This document shows positions 56,525 to 64,000 of a DNA stretch of 64,000 bases, one piece after another. The notes below the pieces were generated by a model. The model saw nothing but the letters and a program-made list of their open reading frames with translations, searched no databases and was not told where the DNA came from. Position numbers and translations under genes: made by a program. Origin of the DNA: Maribacter halichondriae (GTDB taxonomy: Bacteria > Bacteroidota > Bacteroidia > Flavobacteriales > Flavobacteriaceae); contig NZ_CP107030.1 of the NCBI RefSeq assembly GCF_027474825.1, positions 1,357,001 through 1,421,000 of the forward strand, in the 5' to 3' direction. How positions within the stretch are numbered: the first letter of the stretch is position 1; every line of letters begins with the position of its first letter.

Positions 56525-57931
56525 TTACAAGTTCTCAGGATTGACCGCCAAACTATTGAACAGTTTCGCCTTGGTGGTAAAGAACTTGTTCTGCACTTGG
56601 TTCTTCTTCAGTTCGGCATCGATAAGTTTACTTTCACGGGAGTTGATCAAGAACAATGAACTCTCGCCAAAACTGAACTTTCGCTCTTCGGCAGATACCA
56701 AGGTGGTGTAGTTCTCCACGATTTCATCGATTAGGATATTCTGTGTCTCGAACGATTCCAGTTCGCGGTAAATGGCGACGATTTTGTTCCTGAGCTGAAT
56801 TTCGGCATTATCCAATTCGTACTCGGCGTCTTGCAATTTGATTTTTGCCAGCTTTAAATCTCCCCTTTCCTTTCGCAAGAACAAAGGTAATCGAAATGCG
56901 AGTCCGCCTTTGTACTCTTGGGTCTCGAAAGAATTGATGAATTCAGGGGCTTCCGTCAAGAAATTGTATTCCAAATCTATTTTGGGTAATAATTTATTGG
57001 CTTTTAAGCGTTTATCGACTGCGAGTCCGTCAATTTTGTAACCCAACGATTTTAGCTTAGGATGGTTTTCGATGGTAAAGCTATCCAAAGGTTTTCCCAT
57101 GATTTCCAAGGTAGTATCAACCTCACCTTCTAAATTGATCTCAGGTACTACGTTCGGTTGCAATTCTACAGGTACATTATCGTTCAGCCACAGAAAATTA
57201 GATAGTTCCAGCGATTTGTTCATCAGCTTTACTTTCGCCTGCTCAAGATTCAGAGCACGATCTTGTACCGCAATCTTAGCCTCGACGGTGTCGATAGCGG
57301 CAACCTCGCCAGCCAAAGCACTGGTTTTTACCCCCTCAAAACGCACTTGCGCATTGGTCAAGAAATTATTAAAAATCTGACTGTCTTGATAGGCCTGCAA
57401 CCAATCGAAATACGCCAAGGCCGCTTCAAAGAGAATTTGGTTGACCTGTAAATCGCGGTCCACCTTGGTCTGCTCCCTAAAAAACTTCGCCTGCTTCAAA
57501 GTTGCCATACGCTCGTTGATCCAGAAACCTTGCCCAACGGACATAGATACTCCTGCGCTGTATAATCCGTCCGTGGGAACACTTTCAGCCGGGTTCAAGA
57601 AATCGCCATCGTTCTGCTCAAAATTTCCTTTTAGCTCAACACCGAACCATGTCGGTATTTTGAAAGTAGCGTTCAGACGATCATAGTATTCAGACCCCTT
57701 GAACTCCTTCCGGTCATAATCGACTTCTATTTTTGGGTCGAAACCACCACGGGAACGCATCAAATTGGCCTGCCCCATATCGATGTTCAGTTCCGCCTGC
57801 TTCGCGATAGGATGGTACTTTTTCACATAGCCCAGATACTCCTTAAAATTAAGGACAAGGGCATCGGGCTCCTGCGCATTTAGACCAAAAACAGTTAAAA
57901 TGAATATGTAGATGAAGTACTTTCGCATCAC
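56525..57931 (-). CDS. TolC-family outer membrane protein of the second export operon
   Basis: 468 residues with signal peptide (MMRKYFIYIFILTVFGLNA), the opening LNFKEYLGYVKKYHPIAKQAEL and long helices with the repeat-like QAKFFREQTKVDRDLQ and KIKLQDAEYELDNAEI. Shares the overall layout of the tolC-like gene at 22163 but little sequence. It overlaps the upstream hlyD-like gene by four bases and should form the outer-membrane exit of this exporter. Confidence 0.9.
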   Translation of the reverse strand: MMRKYFIYIFILTVFGLNAQEPDALVLNFKEYLGYVKKYHPIAKQAELNIDMGQANLMRSRGGFDPKIEVDYDRKEFKGSEYYDRLNATFKIPTWFGVELKGNFEQNDGDFLNPAESVPTDGLYSAGVSMSVGQGFWINERMATLKQAKFFREQTKVDRDLQVNQILFEAALAYFDWLQAYQDSQIFNNFLTNAQVRFEGVKTSALAGEVAAIDTVEAKIAVQDRALNLEQAKVKLMNKSLELSNFLWLNDNVPVELQPNVVPEINLEGEVDTTLEIMGKPLDSFTIENHPKLKSLGYKIDGLAVDKRLKANKLLPKIDLEYNFLTEAPEFINSFETQEYKGGLAFRLPLFLRKERGDLKLAKIKLQDAEYELDNAEIQLRNKIVAIYRELESFETQNILIDEIVENYTTLVSAEERKFSFGESSLFLINSRESKLIDAELKKNQVQNKFFTTKAKLFNSLAVNPENL

Positions 57932-59277
57932 TTTTTAGCTTGCGCAGTTTCTTTTGCAGGTTGATAATAATTCGGGGGGAAACCGTTCAACTGGCGCCAA
58001 AGCTCGTACCAAATCGGAACATCTTCCAAAAGGGCGATTGTATTCGCACCAGAGCCGACACGGATAGCTGCAGGCCAAGGTTGTTCATCGGAATCTGGTG
58101 CCAATAGCACCCGGTATTTTCCGTTATCGCTAATAAAAGTTTCTACGGCTACGACTTTTCCTCCAAAGGTTCCATAAGAGGCATTGGGCCATCCTGAAAA
58201 AACAATGGCAGGCCAGCCATCGAATTGAATACGAACTTTCTCGCCAATATGCACCAGCGGAAGATCCAAAGGCTCGACAAAAGTCTCCACCGCCATGTCA
58301 TAAATGGCAGGCATGATTCCCACTAATTGATCGCCTTCCTTAAAAGTCTCGCCGATTCCGCCCTGTAAAGCCTTGTTAATATATCCGCTCTGGGGGGCAC
58401 GTATGTAATACATATCATTGCGCATCTCGTAATTAGTATACTCGTTTTCGAGTTTGGTTACCTGCGCCTCCGAATCGAACTGGCTCGATTGCGCAGTGTA
58501 CATATCGCTCTGGGCCTTTGAAATTTTATCGGTGTACTCCGCCTGCACGCGATTGATTTCCATTTCGGCGTTGAGCACCTCGTTTCTGGCAGCCAGGAGT
58601 TTGTTTTCTTGTGATATCAGTTTTGCCTGTGTTTCTTGTAACTTTAAGCGTTTTTCTTCTACGTCGGTTACAGCTTTAAGACCTTCCTGTTCCAATTGAG
58701 TGGTACGGTTGAACTGTCGGTCGGCAATAGTTATATTGGTCTTTGCTGCCTCCAGATCAATGCTGTCACTCTGTACTTTCAGGCGCGATTGCATAAGTTT
58801 ATTTTTGGCTTGCTCTAACTTCAATCTACGCTCATTGGCCAATGCACCAATCTGGTTGTTTAAGGCTTTTACCTTACCCTGATAGGATTCGACCGACATC
58901 TCTTTCGCCTTGATCTGCTTTCCGGTGCGCTCGACCAGCTGCGGGTCGAAATACTCGTTCTTGACCTCTGAAATAAATAAGATAGTATCTCCTTTTTGAA
59001 CGAAATCGCCTTCTTTCACATACCACTTCTCAATACGACCCGGAATAGGCGATTGTATAGTCTGTGGCCGCTGATCTGGCGTTAATGTGGTCAAAAATCC
59101 TTTGCCGCGGATGTTCTGTGTCCATGGTAAAAAGAGTACGATGAATCCGAATATGGCAGAGCCTAGCAAAAAGCGATTAAAATGCTTGTAATGCCTTTGA
59201 TGGAATACCTTATCGGTCGATTTGAATCCGGTCAAGTGTACGGTCTTATTTAACGGATTATTAGAAATGTTCAGCAT
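57928..59277 (-). CDS. HlyD-family periplasmic adaptor of the second export operon
   Basis: 449 residues. One membrane segment (FLLGSAIFGFIVLFLPWTQ, about 34-52), lipoyl halves around QTIQSPIPGRIEKWYVKEGDF and YYIRAPQSGYINKALQGG, and a long coiled coil between them (about 110-290). DAEMEINRVQAEYTDKIS-type heptads dominate this part. Adaptor between the ABC protein (59283) and the TolC protein (56525). The 5-bp gap to the ABC gene and the overlap with tolC indicate one transcript. Confidence 0.9.
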   Translation of the reverse strand: MLNISNNPLNKTVHLTGFKSTDKVFHQRHYKHFNRFLLGSAIFGFIVLFLPWTQNIRGKGFLTTLTPDQRPQTIQSPIPGRIEKWYVKEGDFVQKGDTILFISEVKNEYFDPQLVERTGKQIKAKEMSVESYQGKVKALNNQIGALANERRLKLEQAKNKLMQSRLKVQSDSIDLEAAKTNITIADRQFNRTTQLEQEGLKAVTDVEEKRLKLQETQAKLISQENKLLAARNEVLNAEMEINRVQAEYTDKISKAQSDMYTAQSSQFDSEAQVTKLENEYTNYEMRNDMYYIRAPQSGYINKALQGGIGETFKEGDQLVGIMPAIYDMAVETFVEPLDLPLVHIGEKVRIQFDGWPAIVFSGWPNASYGTFGGKVVAVETFISDNGKYRVLLAPDSDEQPWPAAIRVGSGANTIALLEDVPIWYELWRQLNGFPPNYYQPAKETAQAKK

Positions 59278-59282
59278 AACTT

Positions 59283-60947
59283 TTAATTTATCGAAACGAT
59301 TTTACCGTTTTCCATGGTTATGATCCTTCCGCATCGGCCTATCCATTTCGGATCTTGACTTACTATGACCAGTGCCCATGGGTTGCTCTTATCGGTCAAA
59401 AACTCCATGATTCGCAAGGCCTCTATCTCATCGAACTGGTTTAATGCATCCTTCAATATCAGTAATTTGGGTTTTCTGACGATACTTCGTGCCAAAACAA
59501 TTTTTTTGGCGACGGTATACGGAATTTGTTGCCCTTCAGGATATAATATAGTATTCAACCCTTTTGGCTGTTGCTTTACAAATTGCAATAGTCCGACATT
59601 CTCCAATGCCCAATACAGGTCTTTTTGTGAAATTGAAGTATCGCCGAAGGTGATATTTTCCAAAATAGTGCCTTCGAAAGGGGTTTCCTCCGTCAACGAT
59701 TGCCCTAAGAATGAGCGGTAATGATTGGCATTTATGCCCTTCATGGAAACATTGTTAACATAAACACTTCCATCACTTGGCTCGATTATTCCGGCTATCA
59801 ATCGCAATAAGGTAGATTTGCCCGAGCTATTAGTGCCAACGATCAACTGTGTGCTTTTTGGTAGGATTTTAAATGAAATATCTTCTAGAATGTTCCCTTT
59901 TCCGTTTACATTGAACGTAACATTGTCCAATTCTACGGTCAAATCTCCGGTCGCTGTCAAGGGAGTTTCACCTGCTTGATCCTCTAAATCTTTGTCTACT
60001 ACCTGCCCCAGTTTTTCTAGGGATGTCAATAGGTCGTAGAAGGTCTCCAAACCACGGATAAGTTTCTCGACCGAACTGATGACCAAAAGAATGATGATTT
60101 CAGCGGCAACGAACTGCCCGATGTTCATTTCTTGGTTCAAGACCAGTAATCCTCCGATCAATAATAATCCGGCAGTTACCAAAACCTTGAAGCCTATCAT
60201 TTGTATAAACTGAATTACCAGTATTCGGAAGTGGCCTTCACGCGCGGCCAAATAATCGGTCACCAACATATCGTTCTTGTTGACCGCTAGACTTGTTTTT
60301 CCCGACAGCTTAAAACTAATTAATGACCGTGCAACTTCCTGTATCCAATGGGCCACTTTATATTTTTGTTTTGATTCATCAAGACTGGTATCCATCCCCT
60401 TTTGTACCGTGAACTTGAAGACTACATAAATCAATAGCAATAACAAAATCCCATAAATAATAAAGAAAGGATGGTAGAACGATAGCAGCAACAGGCCGAA
60501 AATAATCTGCAAAAGCGAAGCCGGAAAATCCAACAAGAGTTTCGAAAGTCCTTTCTGTACATTCAGCGTATCGAAGAAACGGTTCGCCAACTCGGGCGGA
60601 TAATAATCGCGCAGCTCGCTCATCTTTATTTTCGGAAAACGGTAGGTAAACTCGAACGAAGCCCGTGTGAATATCTTCTGCTGTACGTTCTCGATGATGC
60701 GTATCTGCATCAACTGTAAGATTCCACCAAAAGCCACCCCACCCGTGACCAATACCACCAGAATAATCCATGAGGTACTGATCTGCGCCCCTTGTATAAG
60801 GTTGATGATTGCCTGAATGCCCAAGGGCAACGAAAGATTGACGAGCCCAGCGAATATCGCATAGTAAAAGGTCTGTAGAACATCCCTTTTATCGAGTTTC
60901 AACAGACCTATTAACCGCTGCCAAGCGGTCAAAACATTTTTAGCCAT
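59283..60947 (-). CDS. ABC exporter (fused membrane and nucleotide-binding domains) with atypical ATPase motifs
   Basis: 554 residues: six membrane segments (about 25-320), then a nucleotide-binding domain. Walker A is intact (GTNSSGKST). The signature region reads YPEGQQIPYTVAKKIVLARS instead of LSGGQ. Walker B with the catalytic Glu, normally LLILDEP, is LLILKDA. The H-loop His is replaced (VIVSQDPKW). The second aspartate (NQFD) remains. It therefore probably binds ATP but should hydrolyse it poorly, if at all, at this site. No C39 peptidase domain. Its location between tetR and hlyD-tolC fits a type I secretion-like or drug exporter. It overlaps tetR by eight bases. Confidence 0.87.
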   Translation of the reverse strand: MAKNVLTAWQRLIGLLKLDKRDVLQTFYYAIFAGLVNLSLPLGIQAIINLIQGAQISTSWIILVVLVTGGVAFGGILQLMQIRIIENVQQKIFTRASFEFTYRFPKIKMSELRDYYPPELANRFFDTLNVQKGLSKLLLDFPASLLQIIFGLLLLSFYHPFFIIYGILLLLLIYVVFKFTVQKGMDTSLDESKQKYKVAHWIQEVARSLISFKLSGKTSLAVNKNDMLVTDYLAAREGHFRILVIQFIQMIGFKVLVTAGLLLIGGLLVLNQEMNIGQFVAAEIIILLVISSVEKLIRGLETFYDLLTSLEKLGQVVDKDLEDQAGETPLTATGDLTVELDNVTFNVNGKGNILEDISFKILPKSTQLIVGTNSSGKSTLLRLIAGIIEPSDGSVYVNNVSMKGINANHYRSFLGQSLTEETPFEGTILENITFGDTSISQKDLYWALENVGLLQFVKQQPKGLNTILYPEGQQIPYTVAKKIVLARSIVRKPKLLILKDALNQFDEIEALRIMEFLTDKSNPWALVIVSQDPKWIGRCGRIITMENGKIVSIN

Positions 60948-61626
60948 TCGGTTCGGTATTTAGTGAATTGAAGACCAACTGTGTAAAATATTCTGTCGGA
61001 TCCCCGTTCTCACGGCAATCGGTCAACGAGGTAAAATGGTCTTTGAGAAAATGCTGATGTAGGGACCCTTCAAGAACTGTACTCGCTAGACTTGACGGAT
61101 AGCCATACTTTGTATCAACGAACTTGATCATAGCGCTTAAACGGTTGACCAATCTCTTATAGATTACAAAATAACCTTCTTTGTTCTCCGTATCGACCTC
61201 TTTGGTCAAATATGACTTGGAGTATTCGTTGATGATTATTTTATTCAAAAGTACCTCGTTGATATGAGAAAAGGCCGAATCTTCTTCGGTAGGTTTTGTC
61301 ACGATCTCAATCGCCTTTTTGAGTTTCTCGATTGGGTCGGCCATACTGTTGGTAGAAAACACCAGCTGATATTCGAGCCAACCCCAATACCACGAAGTAA
61401 GGTAGAGCAATAGTTTGTGTTTGTTCTCAAAATAGCGGTAGATCGAACTCTCGTTGCTTCCTATCTTAAGCCCCAACTTCTTAAAAGTGAAACTCTCGAA
61501 ACCCATGGTATTGATCATTAAGATACTCTCTTCGATGATACGTTTTCCTAGATCAGAGGACTGGGGATCCTTGACATAAATCTTTTCGTTAATCCCTATT
61601 TTGACCGATTGCAACAACTGCTCCAT
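60940..61626 (-). CDS. TetR/AcrR-family transcriptional regulator
   Basis: 228 residues. N-terminal helix-turn-helix with FKKLGLKIGSNESSIYRYFE and NKHKLLLYL (about residues 40-75), followed by an unassigned ligand-binding domain. It is the first gene of the operon tetR, ABC, hlyD, tolC, so it likely represses its own operon. The upstream region 61627-61782 is AT-rich with ATAATAGTATTACTATCGAA-type near-palindromic sequence (ATAGTATTACTAT at 61659-61671) that could be the operator. Confidence 0.85.
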   Translation of the reverse strand: MEQLLQSVKIGINEKIYVKDPQSSDLGKRIIEESILMINTMGFESFTFKKLGLKIGSNESSIYRYFENKHKLLLYLTSWYWGWLEYQLVFSTNSMADPIEKLKKAIEIVTKPTEEDSAFSHINEVLLNKIIINEYSKSYLTKEVDTENKEGYFVIYKRLVNRLSAMIKFVDTKYGYPSSLASTVLEGSLHQHFLKDHFTSLTDCRENGDPTEYFTQLVFNSLNTEPNG

Positions 61627-61658
61627 GTTATCATATTTTGTTTAATGACACAAATATA

Positions 61659-61671
61659 ATAGTATTACTAT
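61659..61671. promoter_or_regulatory. Near-palindrome upstream of the tetR operon
   Basis: ATAGTATTACTAT is a 13-bp near-perfect palindrome (ATAGTA-T-TACTAT) 33 bp before the tetR start, followed by TAATAATAGTTT. TetR proteins commonly bind such a site in their own promoter; assignment is by position only. Confidence 0.4.
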
Positions 61672-61782
61672 CGAATAATAATAGTTTAACTAATATTTAA
61701 CGATAGCAACCCTAATGATATTGTTCAAGATTACTATATTTACAATATCAACTTCGAATATTTATGATTTAATAATAATGAC

Positions 61783-62174
61783 ATGAAAAATACATTGCTA
61801 TTTATGGTATTCGCAAGTATTTGCTTTTCGACGGATGCACAGGAATTGTTCCAGTTGCGCTTGAACGATTACCAATATGTAGAAAATAACGATGGCACCA
61901 TGAACAGTCAATTAAAGCTTCCCAACGGGAATGCGACCATAATTATGGGCGGATTGAACGACTGGGACGGTATGAACAACTACTTCAATCTTTTTGGAGC
62001 AAGCTCATCGTGGATAGTTTGGACATGGGTTCCGAAGGAATTCAAAACGTAGTACTGCGAAGGGAAGATGGTCGCGATTTTTTTGATCTATTTCCGACAG
62101 TAAGTGCCAAGCTTATTCCCATAGCGCATCCAGAAAATAGTGGTATGGCCATAGAAAATGAACAGATAGATTAA
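61783..62174 (+). CDS. Small secreted protein, paralogue of the next gene, with one frame break
   Basis: The first frame (61783-62052) gives a signal peptide MKNTLLFMVFASICFSTDAQ and a short exported domain. One base added to the T5 run 61991-61995 lets it continue as SKLIVDSLDMGSEGIQNVVL and RREDGRDFFDLFPTVSAKLI, ending at 62174 with 130 residues. The restored C-terminus aligns with the next protein (VIVEEVQTENGTTEVVLKRK and DGRNFFRFWTTVT). Function unknown; both are periplasmic or secreted. Confidence 0.65.
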
Positions 62175-62219
62175 CACGAAACCAATAAATAATTCATATA
62201 AATCTTAAATTTTACAGTA

Positions 62220-62576
62220 ATGAAAAAAGCAGTAATCTTCATCGTAAGCATTTTTATGACAGTAACCTTAATGGCTCAAGAAAGCAGCGATTTTGTTAAA
62301 AAAGGCACGGTATTGACCCTCGGCCCGGTATCTGCATCAGGATATAAGCATATTGACTTTCCAAGAAAGAATATCATTATCAAAAGAGGGGCGATCGCCG
62401 ATTTCAATAATCTGGAAGGTCGAAAGGTCATTGTTGAAGAAGTTCAAACCGAAAACGGAACGACCGAAGTCGTACTCAAAAGAAAAGATGGACGCAACTT
62501 TTTCCGGTTTTGGACCACCGTAACCACAGATATTGAAAAAGCGTTGGCCAAAGGAGAATTGAAAATGACCAGCTAA
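62220..62576 (+). CDS. Small secreted protein, paralogue of the previous gene
   Basis: 118 residues with signal peptide MKKAVIFIVSIFMTVTLMAQ, then a small beta-rich domain (GTVLTLGPVSASGYKHIDFP, KVIVEEVQTENGTTEVVLKR, KDGRNFFRFWTTVT). I do not recognise the family. 45 bp downstream of its paralogue in the same direction, so probably cotranscribed and produced by tandem duplication. Confidence 0.65.
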   Translation: MKKAVIFIVSIFMTVTLMAQESSDFVKKGTVLTLGPVSASGYKHIDFPRKNIIIKRGAIADFNNLEGRKVIVEEVQTENGTTEVVLKRKDGRNFFRFWTTVTTDIEKALAKGELKMTS

Positions 62577-62632
62577 CAAAGGGGAGACTCGTTTGTCGGC
62601 AATGAATAGTGGTTAGTGTTTATTTTGTTCTC

Positions 62633-62698
62633 AAAACACCGGTCCGCCTGTATTGAATTCGCTAGGAGTATAGGAGCCCCGAGACCGGTGTTTTTTTT
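62633..62698 (+). terminator. Terminator-like hairpin with a large structured loop
   Basis: AAAACACCGGTC (62633-62644) pairs with GACCGGTGTTTT, which continues as a T8 run ending at 62698. The apical part of about 38 bases (GCCTGTATTG to GGAGCCCCGA) is much longer than in ordinary terminators and contains GCTAGGAGTATAGGAGC with short internal pairing. It ends the small-protein pair. Could also be the end of a small RNA. Confidence 0.6.
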
Positions 62699-62718
62699 AA
62701 AATGAAAGTACCGAAATA

Positions 62719-63033
62719 ATGATTTTATCACAAAGCAACACCATGACCCAAGATATCGAAGCAGCTCGAAAAGAGGGTTTTCTGATAGAGTTCTATTTTA
62801 GGGATGGGAGGATACATTGTAGAAACTCTTCAAAAAAATATGACCATAACGAGTGTTTCTTGGTCGAATATTGCCGACATGAGGCCATGAACGATCCCGG
62901 CGATGGATCCATTCTATTCTTGATCGAATGCGCCGATGGCAGTAAGGGCTATTTGACAAGTGGTTATGGAATTTATGCTGATACGGATACTATTAATTTT
63001 GTCCTTTCATTGAAAAAGAAGGAATCCAATTAA
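62719..63033 (+). CDS. Hypothetical protein
   Basis: 104 residues, soluble, acidic in the middle, no signal peptide, no recognised family. Visible pattern: a beta-rich core (FLIEFYFRDGRIHCRNSSKK), CFLVEYCRHEAMNDPGDGS and GSKGYLTSGYGIYADT. A second in-frame ATG (MTQDIEAARKEGF, residue 9) could be the true start. The next gene begins 7 bp after the stop. Confidence 0.55.
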   Translation: MILSQSNTMTQDIEAARKEGFLIEFYFRDGRIHCRNSSKKYDHNECFLVEYCRHEAMNDPGDGSILFLIECADGSKGYLTSGYGIYADTDTINFVLSLKKKESN

Positions 63034-63040
63034 AAACCGC

Positions 63041-63361
63041 ATGATGGTTCTTGTACACATTACCGTTAAAAACCAAATTCAGGCCAATGAGATTATCGAA
63101 CTATTGATGGATAAAAAATTGTTAGCCGACGCCTTGGTTTCTGAGAAAATGATCCTCTTGAAAGTCAAAGGGAGTGAAAAAACCAAACAGAAAAAAATAT
63201 ATCTTATCATAGGAAAAACAAAGGCCCTTCTGTTTAAGACCATAAACGAAATACTATACAAAAAATATCCTGATAAGATGCCCATACTTTATGCGGTACC
63301 CATTGTATATATGGACGATGGACAGACAGAAGAATTAAGGATGATCACAGCAAAGATCTAA
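63041..63361 (+). CDS. CutA1-like protein (divergent)
   Basis: 106 residues. The fold pattern matches CutA1: VLVHITVKNQIQANEIIELL then a central strand KIYLIIGKTKALLFKTINEI and the closing motif YPDKMPILYAVPIVYMD, similar to HPYEVPEIIALPI in CutA1. The canonical ACVN metal-site part is absent (ADALVSEKM instead). CutA1 proteins are trimeric and linked to metal tolerance. Similarity is judged by eye, so the call is tentative. Confidence 0.55.
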   Translation: MMVLVHITVKNQIQANEIIELLMDKKLLADALVSEKMILLKVKGSEKTKQKKIYLIIGKTKALLFKTINEILYKKYPDKMPILYAVPIVYMDDGQTEELRMITAKI

Positions 63362-63457
63362 GCTGACTTTCGTATTACACTCTTCTTACGCCCATTTGTC
63401 AATACCCTGAATTGAAATTGCAACAATAGCCATATCTTTATTGTTCAAACGAACACG

Positions 63458-64000
63458 ATGCAAAAACACAAATGCGGTTGGTGTCTTGGCGATGCCCTTT
63501 ATGAGGCCTACCACGATCTGGAGTGGGGCGTACCCGTAAAGGATGACGCTACTATTTTCGAGTTCTTGATATTGGAAACCTTTCAAGCTGGATTGAGTTG
63601 GATCACTATTCTAAAAAAACGTGAAAATTTTAGGAAGGCTTTTGACCGATTCGACTATAAAAAAATTGCTAAGTACAATGAGGCCAAAATCGAGTCTTTG
63701 CTGCAAGATGAAGGCGTAGTACGAAATAAATTAAAAGTGCATGCAACAGTTTCCAATGCCGTAGCGTTTATGCAAGTACAAAAAGAGTTCGGCAGTTTCA
63801 GCGATTACATCTGGGGATTTGTAAACGGAAAACCTATCAAAAATAAAGTCGAACACTATAAAGAAGCCCCAGCAAACACTGAAATTTCAGATGCCTTGAG
63901 CAAAGATCTCAAAAAAAGAGGATTTAAATTTGTGGGTAGTACTGTCGTCTATGCCCATATGCAGGCCACCGGTATGGTCAATGATCATGAAGTGGAATGT
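63458..64000 (+). CDS. tag: DNA-3-methyladenine glycosylase I, cut at the window end
   Basis: 181 codons are open to the last base. It starts MQKHKCGWCLGDALYEAYHD and continues with EWGVPVKDDATIFEFLILET, FQAGLSWITILKKRENFRKA and FDRFDYKKIAKYNEAKIESL, the Tag signature. The family has a zinc site; CGWC and a late HxxxxxC appear, with the second part (VVYAHMQATGMVNDHEVEC) reaching the edge. The protein removes 3-methyladenine from DNA and would be about 185-190 residues, so only a few codons are missing. Confidence 0.92.
   Translation, partial: MQKHKCGWCLGDALYEAYHDLEWGVPVKDDATIFEFLILETFQAGLSWITILKKRENFRKAFDRFDYKKIAKYNEAKIESLLQDEGVVRNKLKVHATVSNAVAFMQVQKEFGSFSDYIWGFVNGKPIKNKVEHYKEAPANTEISDALSKDLKKRGFKFVGSTVVYAHMQATGMVNDHEVEC

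Noticed and set aside
1..64000. tRNA, rRNA, CRISPR, prophage or insertion-sequence genes
   Set aside because: I found no cloverleaf-like segment with a CCA-type end, no regularly spaced repeats of CRISPR type, and no transposase or phage structural protein among the open frames.

Overview
The window looks like the chromosome of a marine-type Flavobacteriia (phylum Bacteroidota). Reasons: two small proteins ending in a type IX secretion sorting domain, flavobacterial families (DUF4296, DUF4271, DUF3098), the gene order ftsX-DUF3098-uppP-truB, repeated two-FtsX-domain permeases ending in NPVKSLRTE, absence of obvious Shine-Dalgarno sequences, and the palindromic repeats common in this group. 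I see no tRNA, rRNA, CRISPR array or classical transposase gene. No gene-free stretch exceeds about 300 bases; the longest gaps are 9906-10159, 23510-23796 and 30135-30387.

Layout. 1-23509 (minus strand) is a large efflux locus: tolC-like, hlyD-like and one LolD/MacB-type ATPase, followed by eight complete paralogous ~800-residue MacB/FtsX permeases and the start of a ninth at the left edge. Divergently, 23797-26630 encodes an NtrC-type response regulator and its NtrB/NtrY-like kinase. Upstream of the tolC gene, and again inside the array at 9973-10080, sits the same regulatory module with identical internal spacing, so the regulator probably drives two transcription units. 26695-30134 holds an alkyltransferase-like DNA repair protein, a LysE-type exporter, trmB and a PhoR/PhoB-like two-component pair. 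30388-46943 is mostly housekeeping: T9SS mini-proteins, a LuxE-like enzyme, tyrS, an epimerase, pyrC, two glycosyltransferases, hemD, pckA, a saccharopine dehydrogenase-like enzyme, an Lrp regulator and a zinc protease. 47068-56471 has ald, a SemiSWEET, leuS, ftsX, uppP, truB and a thioredoxin-like protein. 56525-61626 is a second export operon (tetR, ABC protein with an unusual nucleotide-binding domain, hlyD, tolC). The right end has small unknown genes and a partial tag.

Most interesting: leuS (48698-52199) contains, in frame, a ~460-bp element that encodes a DUF559 endonuclease-like domain and is bounded by ~42-bp inverted repeats. A solo copy of the same palindrome is inserted in frame elsewhere in leuS. 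This looks like a selfish element that survives inside an essential gene by adding a translated, non-disruptive peptide to permissive loops.

Quality caveat: thirteen genes, many normally essential, carry fifteen frame breaks. Fourteen are repaired by adding one base (two in one case), nearly always to a homopolymer and six times to an A7/T7 run. In every case the corrected length is divisible by three. This pattern points to homopolymer undercalling in the assembly rather than gene decay, although slippage at A-tracts cannot be excluded from sequence alone. I annotate these as single genes with a noted break.
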